Notes: generated from the sequence alone by a model not told the origin. A stretch of 64,000 nucleotides of DNA from Diphasiastrum complanatum (GCA_029204225.1 CM055104.1:38744527-38808526); one strand, 5' to 3'. Positions 13,170 to 24,929 are shown, numbered from the stretch's first letter. Program-made: numbers and translations.

Positions 13170-14570
13170 TAACTAGTACTTGTCTTGACTCTCTTCGTTG
13201 CACTAAAGTTTGAAGTTGAACAGTATCTACTGTGTAGTATGTAGTATGTAGTATACTGTATGATCTATCAATAGATGAGATTTATGCTAAATACCAATGT
13301 CAAGACTCGATGACAGATGTCGACAAGTGCACCAATGGACTCCACTTTAATGATTAGGACATGATCCAAATTGTGTTTCGAAACAAAATCCAGATCACAT
13401 TTCAGAAATTAAGGTTAGGGTTTTCCATAACACAAAAACATTTTTAATTTTTGCTTTTTTAAACTCTATCTTAAATGTTTTTTGGCTTCTCCTTGAATTT
13501 TTTTAGGAGAAATATATAAAAGGGTGGAAGTGTGTTGGCTTATCTATAGTCAGTTGTTAAACAAGTGCATATTGAGGGAAGCCCTTTTGGAATTGTGAGC
13601 TATTGCAAGTAATTATCACTCGTAATGCTAGTTGGGTCCCAAACTCATGGATGATGAGTAGGAAATCTGTCCTCCTTGCTGCCCACTGTCTTCATTTTTT
13701 GCTAGATCGTTCCATCACTGTTCTTGCTTGTCTCCCACATTTGCTAATTTTGTTTGCTTTTCTTTAAGAGACATATTGCTTCTTGAGTAGCTTTGTTGTT
13801 TCATAGAGGCCTCAAGGGTCAAGGCTCAAGCTTCACTTTTTTATCCCCAAATATTAAGGTCTCATCACTCATGGAGATTGGTCATTGGAGTTTGCTATCT
13901 CATAAAGAACATTAAGCCATTATGTACAATGTACATTGTAGTGGATGTGCATTCAACATTGTGAACAGTGGAGTTTGGATTATGGATCTGATTGAGACTC
14001 CAGAGTCCAAACTCCATAGTACATACTATGTTCATGATTCAACATTGTACATGTAACAGTAACTACATTCAAGACTCAGGTAACTAGATTCTACAATCAA
14101 GATTTAAGATTCGTTGAACATTCTAAAAATTAAATTAGATTCATCATTCAAGTTTTAACTGTGAGTCTGGAGTTTGGACTCTGTGACATTGTCAACATTC
14201 TAGTTTCATCAAATTACATGATACATATTATGATACAGTGCTGAGTGGACGGACATATTACAAAATCGAAATGAAATGCCAATATCAAAATTCAAGTTAA
14301 TAAACTAATAAACATAGATCATGATTCATTGCAGTTTAAACGAACTGTGAACATCATCCAAAATCCAAATTCCGATATGAAATAAAATGTAGCATGTATA
14401 GTTAATAGGTTCCAGGACGGCCACAAAGATCATATATGTTATAGCCTCAAGGCTCAAGCCTGATATGAATCTATCATCTAACATCTATCATCAGCTATGC
14501 ACATGCTCCTAGTCTCTACTATTTAGAACTCATGGCACATGCTCCTAGTCTCTAGAGCTCATGAGTCATA
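13170..14570. other. AT-rich sequence without a recognised gene
   Basis: No frame above background and no familiar motif. Many short repeats of ACATTG, ATTCA and GTACAT occur between 13900 and 14350. It probably belongs to a decayed element. Confidence 0.5.
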
Positions 14571-14574
14571 ACCA

Positions 14575-15448
14575 CCTAGACCTCGTCCCCTTAGGAGAGT
14601 CTCTTGTACAATAAGAGCCTCTGACTCCTCATGATCATCACTCTCCTCATCCGAGTCAGAGGACTTTGTATCACCCTTCATGTTAAGTTACTAAGTTGTA
14701 AGTTTGTAACCTTCTAACCTGCAAATAGGAGAGCATCATCATAGAGGGATTTATAATCGTCCTCCTCATCTTGAGATACGACCTTCGTGATATCAATCTC
14801 ATCAGGATTAACCTGCCCAAATTACATCACGTAACACGAATCGCAATTCACACACGTGACATGTCACAAATCACGACTCCCGAGTTTCTACTTACGATTA
14901 AGCACATGCCACAAATCACATTCACAATTCACAATTCATGAATTGCAATAAAGTTTAAACCTACAGGCTACAAATGATAATTCACATTAAATTTTTCCTA
15001 CATCAGTTGTTGTGTGCCCTTCAACTTGCCCAACAGTTTGAGTTTGGAATGCACATATACCAACCACTCTAATTGTGCAGTCAAGAGCCTATTTCTTCTC
15101 TTTGTCTAAATCAAAGAGAAGGCACTCCAATTCCTTGCAAGCCATGGCGTGCAAAGGCTGATGGAACCACCATTTGTCTCGCCATATAGACCTAACCTCA
15201 TCCAACCTTTGAAAGTCCAAAGTCAAGGCTTCCACAGTATGAAAATTGTCTAATAGTTTTGAGCATTGAGCAATGAGCATGCAAGTTAAAAGTTGCAATA
15301 TTGACAATTTAGAGTTTTAAATTGTACTGTCTGAACTGAGATCAGTGCAAATGCTCAGCTACTCTCCCAACCTATCCATGAACTCATAAAGAAGACCCAA
15401 AGTGGAGCCCTCTCTATTCGTGAGGCGCAAGATAGTGTAAATGGGCTA
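14575..15448 (-). pseudogene. hAT transposase C-terminal exons, relic related to element A
   Basis: Three minus-strand pieces match element A exons in order. At 15361-15448 the translation reads PIYTILRLTNREGSTLGLLY and continues EFMDRLGE. At 15089-15250 it has RLDEVRSIWRDKWWFHQPLH, like the WETRWNYFHRSIH block of element B. At 14721-14817 an exon with AG/GT borders begins VNPDEIDITKVVSQDEEDD, like VNPDECLVTAADHE of element A. A final acidic part, GDTKSSDSDEESDDHEE, lies at 14590-14680. The catalytic DUF659 region was not found. Confidence 0.6.
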
Positions 15449-15469
15449 TAAGTTAAGAATGGATCCACA

Positions 15470-16424
15470 AGTAATCTAAGGCTAAAGTAGAAAGTAGCAC
15501 AAACGCAAGACTTAATCCTAGAAAGCAAGAAAAAGAGAGACTAAAAAGAGAGAGATCCATATCATAAGCTGAAAATGAAAGTCACACTAGGGCCCTACTT
15601 ATACCCAATAGGAAGCCCTAGAAAGGGGTCCAGAGGAGTCAACTGGGAGGGAAAATAGTGCGCCCTCCAAGAGGGCCCCCCTCCAAGGTAATATGGTCTA
15701 AATGTCAATAAAATGAATAATAGGGCCCAAGGCCAACCATATAGTCTAAATGTCAGTAAACAATAAAATAGAGGGCCCAAGGCCTGCTTATGCATAAAGA
15801 GTAAAGGTAAAGTTTATGCAGATGGACTCTTGCTTGTACGATGACACATGAAAGTCCCTGCCTCTGGGACAAATGCGTACCCAGGTCGTCGATCTGGCTA
15901 ATGCACCAACTGCACGGCCTGCAGTGCTTCTACCTGCATCCATTGGTCCCTCAATCTCAACATAGGGATCCAATGATGGGCGACTGCGATGAGCTGAGGA
16001 AGAGGGCATGTCAGGTGAGATCTAAAGCTGATGATGTGGGAGGATGCGGAGGCTCTGAACTCATGTTCAAGAATCAAAATGGACATCAGTCATGATTCAT
16101 GATTCAGTGTTCACAAATCAGGAATTGGGAATCAGAAATCAAGAATCAAGATTCACATGACACAATGTAACACTGCAACGTGCATAGATATGAATGACAA
16201 TCATTGGCAAGAGCAATTTCTGAAGGCAAATGTTTCCTTTCTCCACTTCTAAATTCTAACATAATTTCACCTATTTCAAAGTTTCAAAACTCACTCCCTA
16301 TCACCTATACTCTCTCTCATCATTCACACTCTCTCCCTTGCACACTCTCTCTCCCCTATCAATCATGATTCTCCCCTCAATGATCAATCCACACTCTCTT
16401 CCAAGTTCGCTCTTCTCTCAAGCA

Positions 16425-16425
<1 letters not shown>
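15470..16425 (-). other. Upstream part of the 14.6-16.6 kb hAT relic, mostly unreadable
   Basis: About 320 bp (15470-15790) look inserted: short CTAAATGTCAGTAAA-type repeats and no frame. 15790-16090 on the minus strand has a 73-codon frame (SSSAHRSRPSLDPY...) that could be a transposase linker, but nothing diagnostic is present. Confidence 0.3.

Positions 16426-16427
<2 letters not shown>

Positions 16428-16480
<53 letters not shown>
16428..16480. repeat. (CT)n microsatellite
   Basis: About 26 CT units beside the subterminal array at 16481. Confidence 0.9.
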
Positions 16481-16482
<2 letters not shown>

Positions 16483-16612
16483 CCGACTGGAAGAAGGCGC
16501 GAATCGGGGGGCCCCATTGTAAATCGGACTGGATCAATTGGGTTCCCCAGCCGATTCGAATCGGCCGGTTCCAATTCAGCGATTCGATGCCTCGAATCAG
16601 CAATTCGTAAAC
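16481..16612 (-). repeat. Subterminal array with GAATCGG/CGATTCG words
   Basis: At least nine GAATCG, GATTCG or AATCGG words in 130 bp, including the palindromic CCGATTCGAATCGG at about 16550-16565. It is placed as the upstream end of the 14.6-16.6 kb hAT relic. The word is a variant of the C-type ends at 10537, 17849 and 63188. Confidence 0.5.
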
Positions 16613-16619
16613 CGTTTTG

Positions 16620-17840
16620 GTAAAAACTTAGAAGAAAATCAACAATTTATCAAAGGCAATGTAGTTTCCTTTTTTAAGAATTAACCACGAACTCAAAGAA
16701 ATTATCATACATACAAGACATTCTAGAAAAGACACAAAGTTGCTACAAGTGTGCACTATGAAAGAGCAACATGAAAATCACCATCATGACATTTGAAAGT
16801 TAAGATTTGATAGATCACAACTCTGATTAGTTGAAGGGGCATACACACTCAAAAGATAGATCAATGAGAAGAGATATTAGCCATCAACATAAAAAGACAA
16901 AATGTTGGACAACAAGTGTCACTTATAGTCTCATTACCCATGCATAGGTCGCTACTCATTTCAAGAGAATCCAGGTCCTCTTGAGTGGACCTAGTGATGA
17001 CTAAGAAGTAAATGACAGCCAAGAAGAACTAGTCTGGTACAAAAAGATGAGAAAGAATGAAAAGAAAAAATATTTTTGAACTATCATCACAAACATCAGG
17101 TTACAAAGAAGAGTTACCAAAAAGGAAAACAAATCATAAAATATCATGCATTGCATTCAATACATACAATTTTCTTCCATGCCACACTTTTCTTAGCCTC
17201 TATAAAAGAATGGTAGCCTATACTGTAAAGCATTGAGTGAAGACCTGTCAATCAGGACGAGTTGCAATGCCTTTTCATGATCTTCAACCATCCGTTGCAA
17301 TTGTGGACGAATTGTCTGCAAATTTCACAACTATAAATAAGCCAGTGTAACAGAAGCACGCAAGTCTAATTCCATGGAACAAATTTTCAAAGAACAACTT
17401 AATCTTGCACATCATATATCGATGTTAAGTCTATGATAGCCTCAAGTTAAGAAAACAAACATGCAAAACTTTCAATCTTATGAAGATTTCCCACAAAGTC
17501 TTAGATCATCAATCCCTTCATTTTATGTCTCTAAAGGACATACATAAGGGACAAGCTTTTCCATTAGCCCGAGCAAGGTTGGAATCTTAATTCACCTACT
17601 TTTAAGAAAAGTTTCCTTACGTTAAGTAAACTCAAGGCTATGTAAGCATGGTAAGCCATTCTTCAAGACAAACTTTGTTACATCCCTATTCACCAAGCCT
17701 TGAACATAGGTATATGGGTAAGAGCCTCATGAATCTTATATCCAATAATAGTTGATGATATTAGTTGTGATGACTCATAATCGTCTTGGAGGCTAGGGCT
17801 AGGGTTTCTGGAGGTGGCAATCTATGTTTAGGCATAGGAG
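16620..17840. other. Non-coding stretch with one candidate exon
   Basis: AT-rich, without element signatures, and not obviously repetitive. The only coding-like part is the 71-bp block at 17245-17315 listed separately. Confidence 0.4.
17245..17315 (-). CDS. Candidate 71-bp exon of an unknown gene
   Basis: On the minus strand TTTGCAG precedes 71 bases reading TIRPQLQRMVEDHEKALQLV then LIDR, ended by ACAG/GTCTTC. The translation is helical, without stops, and the base use is unlike the AT-rich surroundings. I do not recognise the family and saw no partner exon with certainty. It could belong to a host gene interrupted by the nearby transposons. Confidence 0.25.
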
Positions 17841-18167
17841 GTTGGAATCATAGTTGGGCGTTTCGCGAACCGCGATTCTCCGAAACGTGTTTCAAAACGA
17901 GAAACGTGATGAAAAAAAAAAACAATATATAAAATCTTTTCCCCCTCCTCGTGGCCAAAAACGCGCCAGCCGTGGAGGAGTAAATTTTTTTGCAATGGGC
18001 TATCGGAGTCGGATCTTCGCGTGTGAATAGTCGACAGGCATCTGCTCAGCGATACGGAGGTGGTGCACAAGGTGCTAGGGAGGTCTGAGCTTCGTGGGGA
18101 GCGAAACCATCGATTTTTTATTTTTGGTAAGTGTAGGCATGATTTTTTGCAAGTGTTGACATTGAGG

Positions 18168-18640
18168 TGTAGGCAACCAAATCGAGTGAAATTTGGCTCT
18201 AGACCACCTTTCATCATGCCCACGGTAATTCCTACACTGCCAGTTTCAGCCGTTACGGCGAGTCTAGGAAGATTTGAACGCCACACTCCAAATGCATGTG
18301 TTTTTTTGTCCTTTTCACAAAATGACTTGTAGGCAACCGACTGAGGTGATGTCTGAGCCTAGAATGCATTTCCACATGCCTGCAAAGACTCTTGTGACCT
18401 TCGTTTCGCCCGTCTTTGTCCGTATGACAAACTTCAATTTCCATGCCCTAACTCCATGTTTTTTAGGGTTTGGGCGTGGAGCATCATGCAAGCATCTGCC
18501 TAGGGCATGGTTTAGGCCTACACTGCACTCCTTTACGCCTGCATGGACTCCCACGCTAACGGCATTCGCCCGTTATCGCTCATACTAAAATCATTCTATC
18601 CCATGCCCTAATCCCATGTGTTTTTTGGCACTTGCTCTGA
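18168..18640 (+). repeat. Diverged tandem repeat, about 158 bp x 3
   Basis: Three units start near 18168, 18328 and 18486. Each runs from a TAGGC(A/C)-type start through a CACTGC/CATGCCTGCA-like middle and a GCC(C)GTTA/GCCCGT core to CCATGT...GTTTTTT. They lie in the 5' non-coding part of element C, upstream of the transposase exons. Confidence 0.5.
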
Positions 18641-18727
18641 TAGTATGAATTGTATGCTCTAATGTTTTGAGCTCTATTTTAACCTGGGAATGTTGTTCAA
18701 TGCAGTGTATTTTCTTCTACTGAACGT

Positions 18728-20647
18728 TTGCTTGCTTATTTTTGTTTGCGTGCGGGGCCGAGGTTGATCTTACCGAGGGGGATGTGGCTATACACCATGG
18801 CTCAAGAGTCCGCAGATGGAGATGCTTGCATTGTGGTGGGCTCCAGGTATGGATGCACGATATTGAGTGATGGATGGACCGACATTCGTCGGCGATCCGT
18901 CATCAATATCTTGGTTTCTTGCCCGCTTGGCACAGTATTCCTACGTGGTGTGGAGTATTCCTACGTGGTGTGGACGCCACTCGAGGTGGTGGAGCCATCA
19001 CTTGTTAGAGATGTTATTGCTGACATCGGGGTGGAGCACGTGGTTCAGGTTGTCACGGACAACGCTACGAACTACAAGCAGATGGGAGAGATTATGACGA
19101 GGGAGCACCCCAGCATTGCGTGGACACCTTGTGCTGCACACTGCATAGACTTGCTCATCCATGACCTGTCTGCACTTCCATGGATCAGGTATAGTTTTTT
19201 CCATTTGCTATGCTATCTTCCTCGACGCTTGCTCCATGCTGCTAAACACATCTCAACTACTGTCTAAACTTTTTACTGGATGTATGTGTTGCAGATCACT
19301 TCTACGGCCATGTGCCTGGTCACTTTCGTCACTAGGAAGAGGCATGTCCTGGCCCCTATTCCGCACCTTCTCGTCATTGGACCTGAAGAAGCCAGCACCC
19401 ACACGCTTTGTGTTTTACTTCTTGGTGGTAGAGTGACGCATTGCAGCGGATGGTTTCTAGCGAGGTTTTCGGGGACTTTAGAGGCATCGCACATGCGACG
19501 TTTTTCCAGTCCACTATGTTTGGTGATGAAATCTGGACACACACTGAGGAGATTGTCAGGGTCCATTTTCCTTGTGCTGCGCCTAGTAGACCGTGAAGGG
19601 TGCACTCTCGGTCTCATTTACGAGTTCATGGACCGCATCGGCGAGGAGATTCAAACGTCGGCCTTGGCCGAGGACAGGTATGACTCTTCAGTGTCTAGTT
19701 TGTTGTTTCTCACTCAATTTTGTTGTGTTTCTTCTATGCTACGGTGCACTGCTTATTGTAATTTGTCTGTTGCAGGAGGGAGGAGATCTCGCAGATATGG
19801 GAGGCCAGATGGGACTACTTCCACCGACCCATCCACGTCGTAGCCCACATGTTGCACCCCTTGTGGCGCTCTACTCGGGATTTGGACGATCGGGAACTGC
19901 ACCGGGGATGGGTAGAGTACACGGAGCGCGTATGGCCCGGACCAGGTATGCGTGAGAAATCGCTTGGTAGTTCGTTGCTAGTGTGTGAATTCGAGGGGAC
20001 TCACACGTGCCATGTTTCTTCTGCCAACAAGTTCGATGCTCAGCAACATTGCACGCCACCTGATCACATTGCACGCCTCCTCTGTGTCCTCCTCTGCCGC
20101 TGTAAAGCCCGTGCGTCAGCCTGTGCCTATCTATAGAACTCTCTATAGATCTCATCCATCTCCTCCTGTGTGGGTGGTGCTCGAGGAGCAGCAACTGCCG
20201 AATCCAGATGCAGAGACAGAGGAGGAGCCAGCCATTCCTGCACATAGGCCTAGAGGGAGACCTAGAGGTTTTGGGAGGGGGGGGGCTTAGTTCACTTTTT
20301 GTAGATAGGAGTGGAGCATCACAGGCAGCCGTCGGCCAGGCATCATCACAGTGGGTAGGGCCATCCAGGGCATAGGATCACAGCCACCTGACACACAGAC
20401 ACGCAGGAGTAGACACAGGGTGGGGGCAGCCAGAGGAGGGGAGAGAGGCAGAGGCAGAGGTAGAGGTAGAGGCAGGGAGAGGATCCAAAGCCAGAGCACA
20501 CAGCAGAGAGCCAGAGCACGCAGTAGAGCCAAGGCCACACCACGGCGTATCGTTCCCTCCGATTCCGATTCATCTGCAGACCCTTGGGATCAGCAGATAG
20601 GCACAGACTCAGATGATTTTGACTACCATGACTCCGACGAGTCTTAG
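18728..20647 (+). pseudogene. hAT transposase of element C, frameshifted
   Basis: The first clear exon ends at 19188 and carries the DUF659/catalytic motifs GCTILSDGWTDIRRRSVIN, VVTDNATNYKQMGE and TPCAAHCIDLLIH. The next (from 19295) has LVTFVTRKRHVL, then shifts frame to FSSLDLKKPAPTRF and again to LVDREGCTLGLIYEFMDR, ending at the GT at 19679. The exon from 19776 has WEARWDYFHRPIHVVAHML and WVEYTERVWPGP. The C-terminal part has AT-hook-like Arg-Gly runs (RPRGRPRG, GRGRGRGRGRER), is broken by a stop near 20288, and ends in an acidic tail (SDDFDYHDSDES) at 20647. The CER-N-W dimerisation block was not found. BED finger not seen. Confidence 0.65.
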
Positions 20648-20935
20648 TTGTATAGTTTTCATTACGTTCATGGAACATCATTGTACCCCATTTTGGTGCC
20701 ATGTGGCCTGATATTATATATTATGATGATCCTATTCACAGCAGTGTCATGATTCAGGACTGTTCTTTATGGTTTTAGTTCGGTGACTTCGGTTTTATGG
20801 TTTATGGTTGTAGAGAGAGAGAAAGAGAGTGGTTGAAAAACGATTCTATATGGTTGAAAAATGTTTCAGTACAGTTCAGTACGATGCAATATGGTTCAGC
20901 ATGGTTCGTTGTGGTTTTGTTCAGTTTGTTGTGAT

Positions 20936-20936
<1 letters not shown>

Positions 20937-21022
<86 letters not shown>
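20937..21022. repeat. (GA)n, tail of minus-strand LINE
   Basis: About 43 GA units; on the minus strand they are the (CT)n tail directly after the conserved LINE 3' hairpin (21030-21071). Confidence 0.9.
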
Positions 21023-21027
<5 letters not shown>

Positions 21028-21029
21028 AA

Positions 21030-21071
21030 GCTTTATTAATGTCTTTTCCATGCCAAAAGGCATATAAGACT
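21030..21071 (-). promoter_or_regulatory. LINE 3' terminal hairpin
   Basis: Identical over 42 nt to 1011-1052, while the adjacent UTRs do not align. This fits a selected RT recognition structure. Confidence 0.6.
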
Positions 21072-21217
21072 AAGGAAATACATGTCAAGTATGTGGTAAC
21101 CGTGGAGTGTATAAACGACTCCAAAAACTGTAATAAAGAAAAAAAGAAACATCTAGTGCAAGTTAAGATAACTACATAAATGATAATGTATGTGCATGGT
21201 AGTCAAATGTATCCATG

Positions 21218-22935
21218 TCAAGATGCCAGGTCTGTACTGGCGCTGTAGAAGGATGTAATGCGAGCTGTAGCATGAGGAAGTGCAGGAGCCCGCTGACGTC
21301 GCCTGTGAGCAGGAGCATGTATAGTGTGTCTCAGTGTAAGAGGTCTAGTAGGGCGTGTAACTCTCATGACCGCCTGAGGCTGGGTGGTGCGTCGTCTCTG
21401 CATCCTAGGTCTAGGAATGTCGTCGCAATCGTTGTCAGTCATGTCTGCATCAGGGCGTGATCTCCAGCGAGAGAAGAAGGATGTAATCTGAGACTGTGTG
21501 TCTGGATAGGTGTGCTGAGCTGTCTGACATAGGTCCTGACGCAGGAGGGACATCTCATGTATCATAAGTACCACACATCTAGGGTCCTCATATGAGATGA
21601 GGGACCGTAATGTAACAGGTGTCTGACGAAAAAGGCAATGATATCGCTCTCTGATCTCATAGTAAACTGGACATGTGAAAAGGAAATGCTCCTCTGTCTC
21701 AACCATAGATAATGAACATAACTGACAAAGCCGCTCCTCTCGTGGGGTACCCTGGAAACGTCCAGTCTCAATCGCCAACTGGTGTGAGGACACTCGGAAC
21801 TGGCCCAGAATAAATCGGAGCCCATGAGATAGTCCTGAGGTGAGATAGTGTGGCAAAACTGGAAATCCAACTGTGTCTAGCTCCAGAAAGTGTGTCCTGT
21901 AATAGTCGGGTTTGACCCCGAGCTGTCCCTGCCATGTCTGGCTCAGGTATGCTCTATAGAGAAAGCGTCTGATATACTCACGGGTGCCCGATGGAAGGTC
22001 TGTGATAGAATCCCAAGTGTATCCAATATCCGGGAGGCCTGAGAGAACCATGATAGTCGATGCCCCTGATCATAAAGGTCTCGCGAGGAGGCAAGTGTCG
22101 TCTGTGTGTATCTCTGCTCATCTGTGGGTAACGTCATAATACGCTGAATATATAGAATAAGTTGGAAGATGGCGGGTAGCTGAATGGGAGGGACCGCGAA
22201 CTCTGTCAGGATAATCTGATGTGGGACAAATGGCTTAGCCCGTATCATCCGAGATAGCATGAGAACCTGTAGATGTGAAATACTGGCCCAATCCGAAGAT
22301 GTAAGACCCGCACACCATACCTCTGCTGCATATATGGCTGTGGGAGTAGCGAGAGTATCAAAAAGCTGACATTTACTCGGGGCATACCGAATAAACCGTC
22401 TGAAACAAAAGCGCTCTAACTGGACAAGGGAGGCGTGACCCTTCCCAAGTCTGGTGGAGGCTGCCTGTCGCATGCCAAAGATAGGGCCTGTAAAAAGCAT
22501 GCCAAGGTAAGTGTAAGAAGATACGACCTCCAAGGGTTGCCCATCAAAGGTGAGTTCATGGAGGTGCATAAAAGCTCTTGATGTGTTGAAAACCATAACT
22601 TTGGTTTTCAATATGTTAACCCCCAATCCCCATCTAGTGCAGAAGGCATGAAGACTGTCTAGCTGTCGCTGTAATCCCTCTCTGGAAGAAGATAGGAGGA
22701 CCACGTCATCTGTATATAAAAGTATAGCAATCAAGATGCTCCCAAGCCTGCAACCTGTGCCACCGCATCCCTCAATAACTCTCTCAAGCTCGTCAATATA
22801 TAGTCCAAACAAGGTTGGGGATAGAGAACAACCCTGTTTCACGCCAATAGTGCTCCAGATGTGGTCTGAGATGCCGGTATCACTCCGAAAACAGCCAAGG
22901 ACTCTCTCATATAGTGCCATCACTGCCAAGATCAT
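21218..22935 (-). pseudogene. LINE ORF2: reverse transcriptase second half and C-terminal zinc-finger region
   Basis: The first frame (22935-21943) holds the RT motifs IGVKQGCSLSPTLFGLYIDE and the catalytic LLYTDDVVLLSSS, then thumb-like sequence (GVNILKTKVMVFN, AVEVW-type AAEVWCAGL). A frame change near 22000 leads to the C-terminal frame (22051-21218): LGQFRVSSHQLAIETGRF, then a CCHC-like C-x2-C...H-x4-C finger in LCQLCSLSMVETEEHFLFTC, and a basic tail. The enzyme copies LINE RNA at a nicked target. The N-terminal endonuclease and RT palm start are absent. L1-type by motif order. Confidence 0.75.
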
Positions 22936-22936
22936 G

Positions 22937-23378
22937 TCAGTAGAAGTCAGCGTCTAGTCTCGCCATACGCAGGTCCGCCATCTCGCGGATCATCAGCGCA
23001 ACACATCGGGGGTCCTCATACGATCTCAAGATAGAAAGTGTGAGTGGATGATCCTGAAACAAGCAGTAGTATCTCCCTCGGATCTCATAGTAGGCTGGGC
23101 ACTTGAAGAGAAAATGAAACTCATCCTCTACGTCGTGTGTATCACACATACTACAAATCCGAGCATCTCTCGGGATGCCACTATATCTGCCAGTCTCAAT
23201 GGCTAGCTGGTGAGAGGAAACCCGAAACTGACCCATCACTATCCGCAGTCTGTGTGAGATACTATCCACTAGATATCCGGGAACAGTAGGATATCCAGCA
23301 TGATCCCGAGAGAGAAAATGTGTCCGATAAAACTCCGTCCTCACCCCAGATGGAACTTGCCAAGTGCTCTTAAGATAT
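22937..23378 (-). pseudogene. Second ORF2 C-terminal fragment at the 5' junction of LINE copy 1
   Basis: It encodes FYRTHFLSRDHAGYPTVPGY, LGQFRVSS-type MGQFRVSSHQLAIETGRY, and a CSMCDTHDVEDEFHFLFKC finger. It stops inside the region homologous to EMSLLRQDL and is joined directly to RT sequence at 22937. It therefore duplicates the C terminus found again downstream at 21218-22051, but with many differences, so it came from another element copy. Confidence 0.65.
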
Positions 23379-23423
23379 GAGAGAGAGAGAGAGAGAGAGA
23401 GGAATTAGAATTAGAATTATTAT

Positions 23424-23459
23424 ATTAATGTCTATCAAGTACCCGAGGGCACATAAGAC
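23424..23459 (-). promoter_or_regulatory. Diverged LINE 3' hairpin
   Basis: On the minus strand GTCTTAT is followed by GTGCCC-TC-GGGTAC and TTGATAGACATTAAT. The order (GTCTTAT, stem, GACATTAAT) equals that of the other LINE termini, but stem bases differ in a paired way. It is followed by three AATTC-type repeats and (CT)n. Confidence 0.55.
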
Positions 23460-23647
23460 AAGTAGAAAATACATCAAAAAAGAAGGAGCATTGTCCACGT
23501 AGGACTTATTCCTAACAGCTAAACCAGCACTAGAAAACAAAGAGAAAAACAAACCTTAACCTCCAACTCTGTTGAGGGTACAATATCAGTAGCTTAACCA
23601 CCAGCTACACAGGGGAAAGAGAAAACTGAAATAAGTTAGCTAACTAG

Positions 23648-24923
23648 CTAAGTGGATATAAAAAACAGCATGATATGGTGAGAAGCAGGTGTTGGCCTCC
23701 GGTGAAGAACCCTGGGCCTGGAGGAGCGAAGAGGATGCTGGAGCTTCGGACGTCGTACTGGAATGTCTATCTCACTGTCAGAAGTCTCATCTCTATCCCT
23801 CTTCTGGAAAAAGTGCGTAATGTGGGACTGGCTATGATCCACATCAGAAACATCCAATAAAAAGGAAGATCTCAGAGTAAACATCTCTCGCAATAATAAA
23901 CCAACACATCTCACATCTGAGAAGGCAAGGAAAGAAACAAGTGTAAGTGGAGTATCTCTGTATAAGCAATGGTATCTGCCTCTGATCTCATAGTAGGCTA
24001 GACATCGGAAAATAAAGTGGAACTCATCCTCGATCTCCTGTAAAGAGCAGCACTGACAAATCCGTAGCGGTCGAGGTGTGTCTGTGTACCTGCCTGTCTC
24101 AATAGCAAGCTGGTGAGAAGAGACCCTAAATTGACCAAGACGGTAACGCAGGCCGAAAGATAACGTCTGAGACAAATAACCCGACCGAATGGGAAGCCCG
24201 GAAACATCAAGCTGAAGAAGATGAGTGTGATAAAAATGAAGCTTGACCCGTGCTGGATCTGGGTGAGACCACACTGTGCTGATGTAAGCTCTGTAAATCT
24301 GCTGGCGGATATATGCGTGTGTCCCATTCGGGAGATCAGATATAGATAAACCCCACCTACGCAAAAGGTCAGAAACACACTGAAACCATGAGGACTTAGC
24401 CTGCTGACTAGCTAGAGTGTGAGAGGATGTGAAAGCTGTAGCAACATATCTGGATGAATCAAGCTCCGAGACTCTATGAATGAATGTGATAATCCGAAAT
24501 ATAGCCTCGACAATCAGTGGTGGTGAGGCAAACTCTGCCAGTATGATATCATGGGGAACTGACTGCTTCGCACTGATCATCCGGCTAAGCATAAGGATCT
24601 GCAAACGTGAAATATCACTCCAAGTATCTCTGGACAAGCCAGGACACCATGAGTAAAAGGTGTCTCGGAACAGAATCAAAGGCTTTGCGGAAATCCACAA
24701 AGCAACAATAAACCCTCTGCTTCCTGAACTTAGCCTCCTCAATAATGCATCTCAAGATGAATATCTGGTCAGCCGTGGAGTAGCCAGTGCGATAACATGC
24801 CTGTCCTATAGCATGTAACCCCTCCATCTCTGCCCATGAGCTGACAATAGACTGTAAAACGGATCCATATAGCTTGGCCATAGTATGACTGATCATAATA
24901 GTGCGGTAGTTGTCGACAATCAA
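23648..24923 (-). pseudogene. LINE ORF2 RT start fused to C terminus (catalytic YxDD lost)
   Basis: The RT start reads VDNYRTIMISHTMAKLYGSV, GYSTADQIFILR and YCCFVDFRKAFDSVP. At about 24650 it jumps to a part normally far downstream (WCPGLSRDTWSDISRLQILM). The palm segment with QGCSLSP and YTDD is therefore deleted. The C-terminal frame (to 23648) is long and open: LGQFRVSSHQLAIETGRY and a finger CQCCSLQEIEDEFHFIFRC. It cannot be catalytically active. Confidence 0.7.
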
Positions 24924-24929
24924 AGGATC

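Larger units (their letters stand above)
17849..20936 (+). mobile_element. hAT-like DNA transposon C, 3' end not identified
   Basis: The left end reads CATAGTTGGGCGTTTCGCG and is followed by GAACCGCGATTC, GAAACGTGTTTC and GAGAAACGTG words. A transposase relic on the plus strand follows (18728-20647). The right end is not visible before the LINE (CT)n tail at 20937. The left flank is not (TA)n here. Confidence 0.55.
20937..23378 (-). mobile_element. LINE copy 1 (minus), 5'-truncated and chimeric
   Basis: In minus sense it runs as follows: an extra ORF2 C-terminal piece (23378-22937), the second half of RT (22935 onward), the ORF2 C terminus (to 21218), 3' UTR, the 42-nt hairpin terminus (21071-21030) and (CT)n. 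Its 5' side abuts the (CT)n tail of LINE copy 2 at 23379, so it probably landed inside that tail. Confidence 0.65.
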
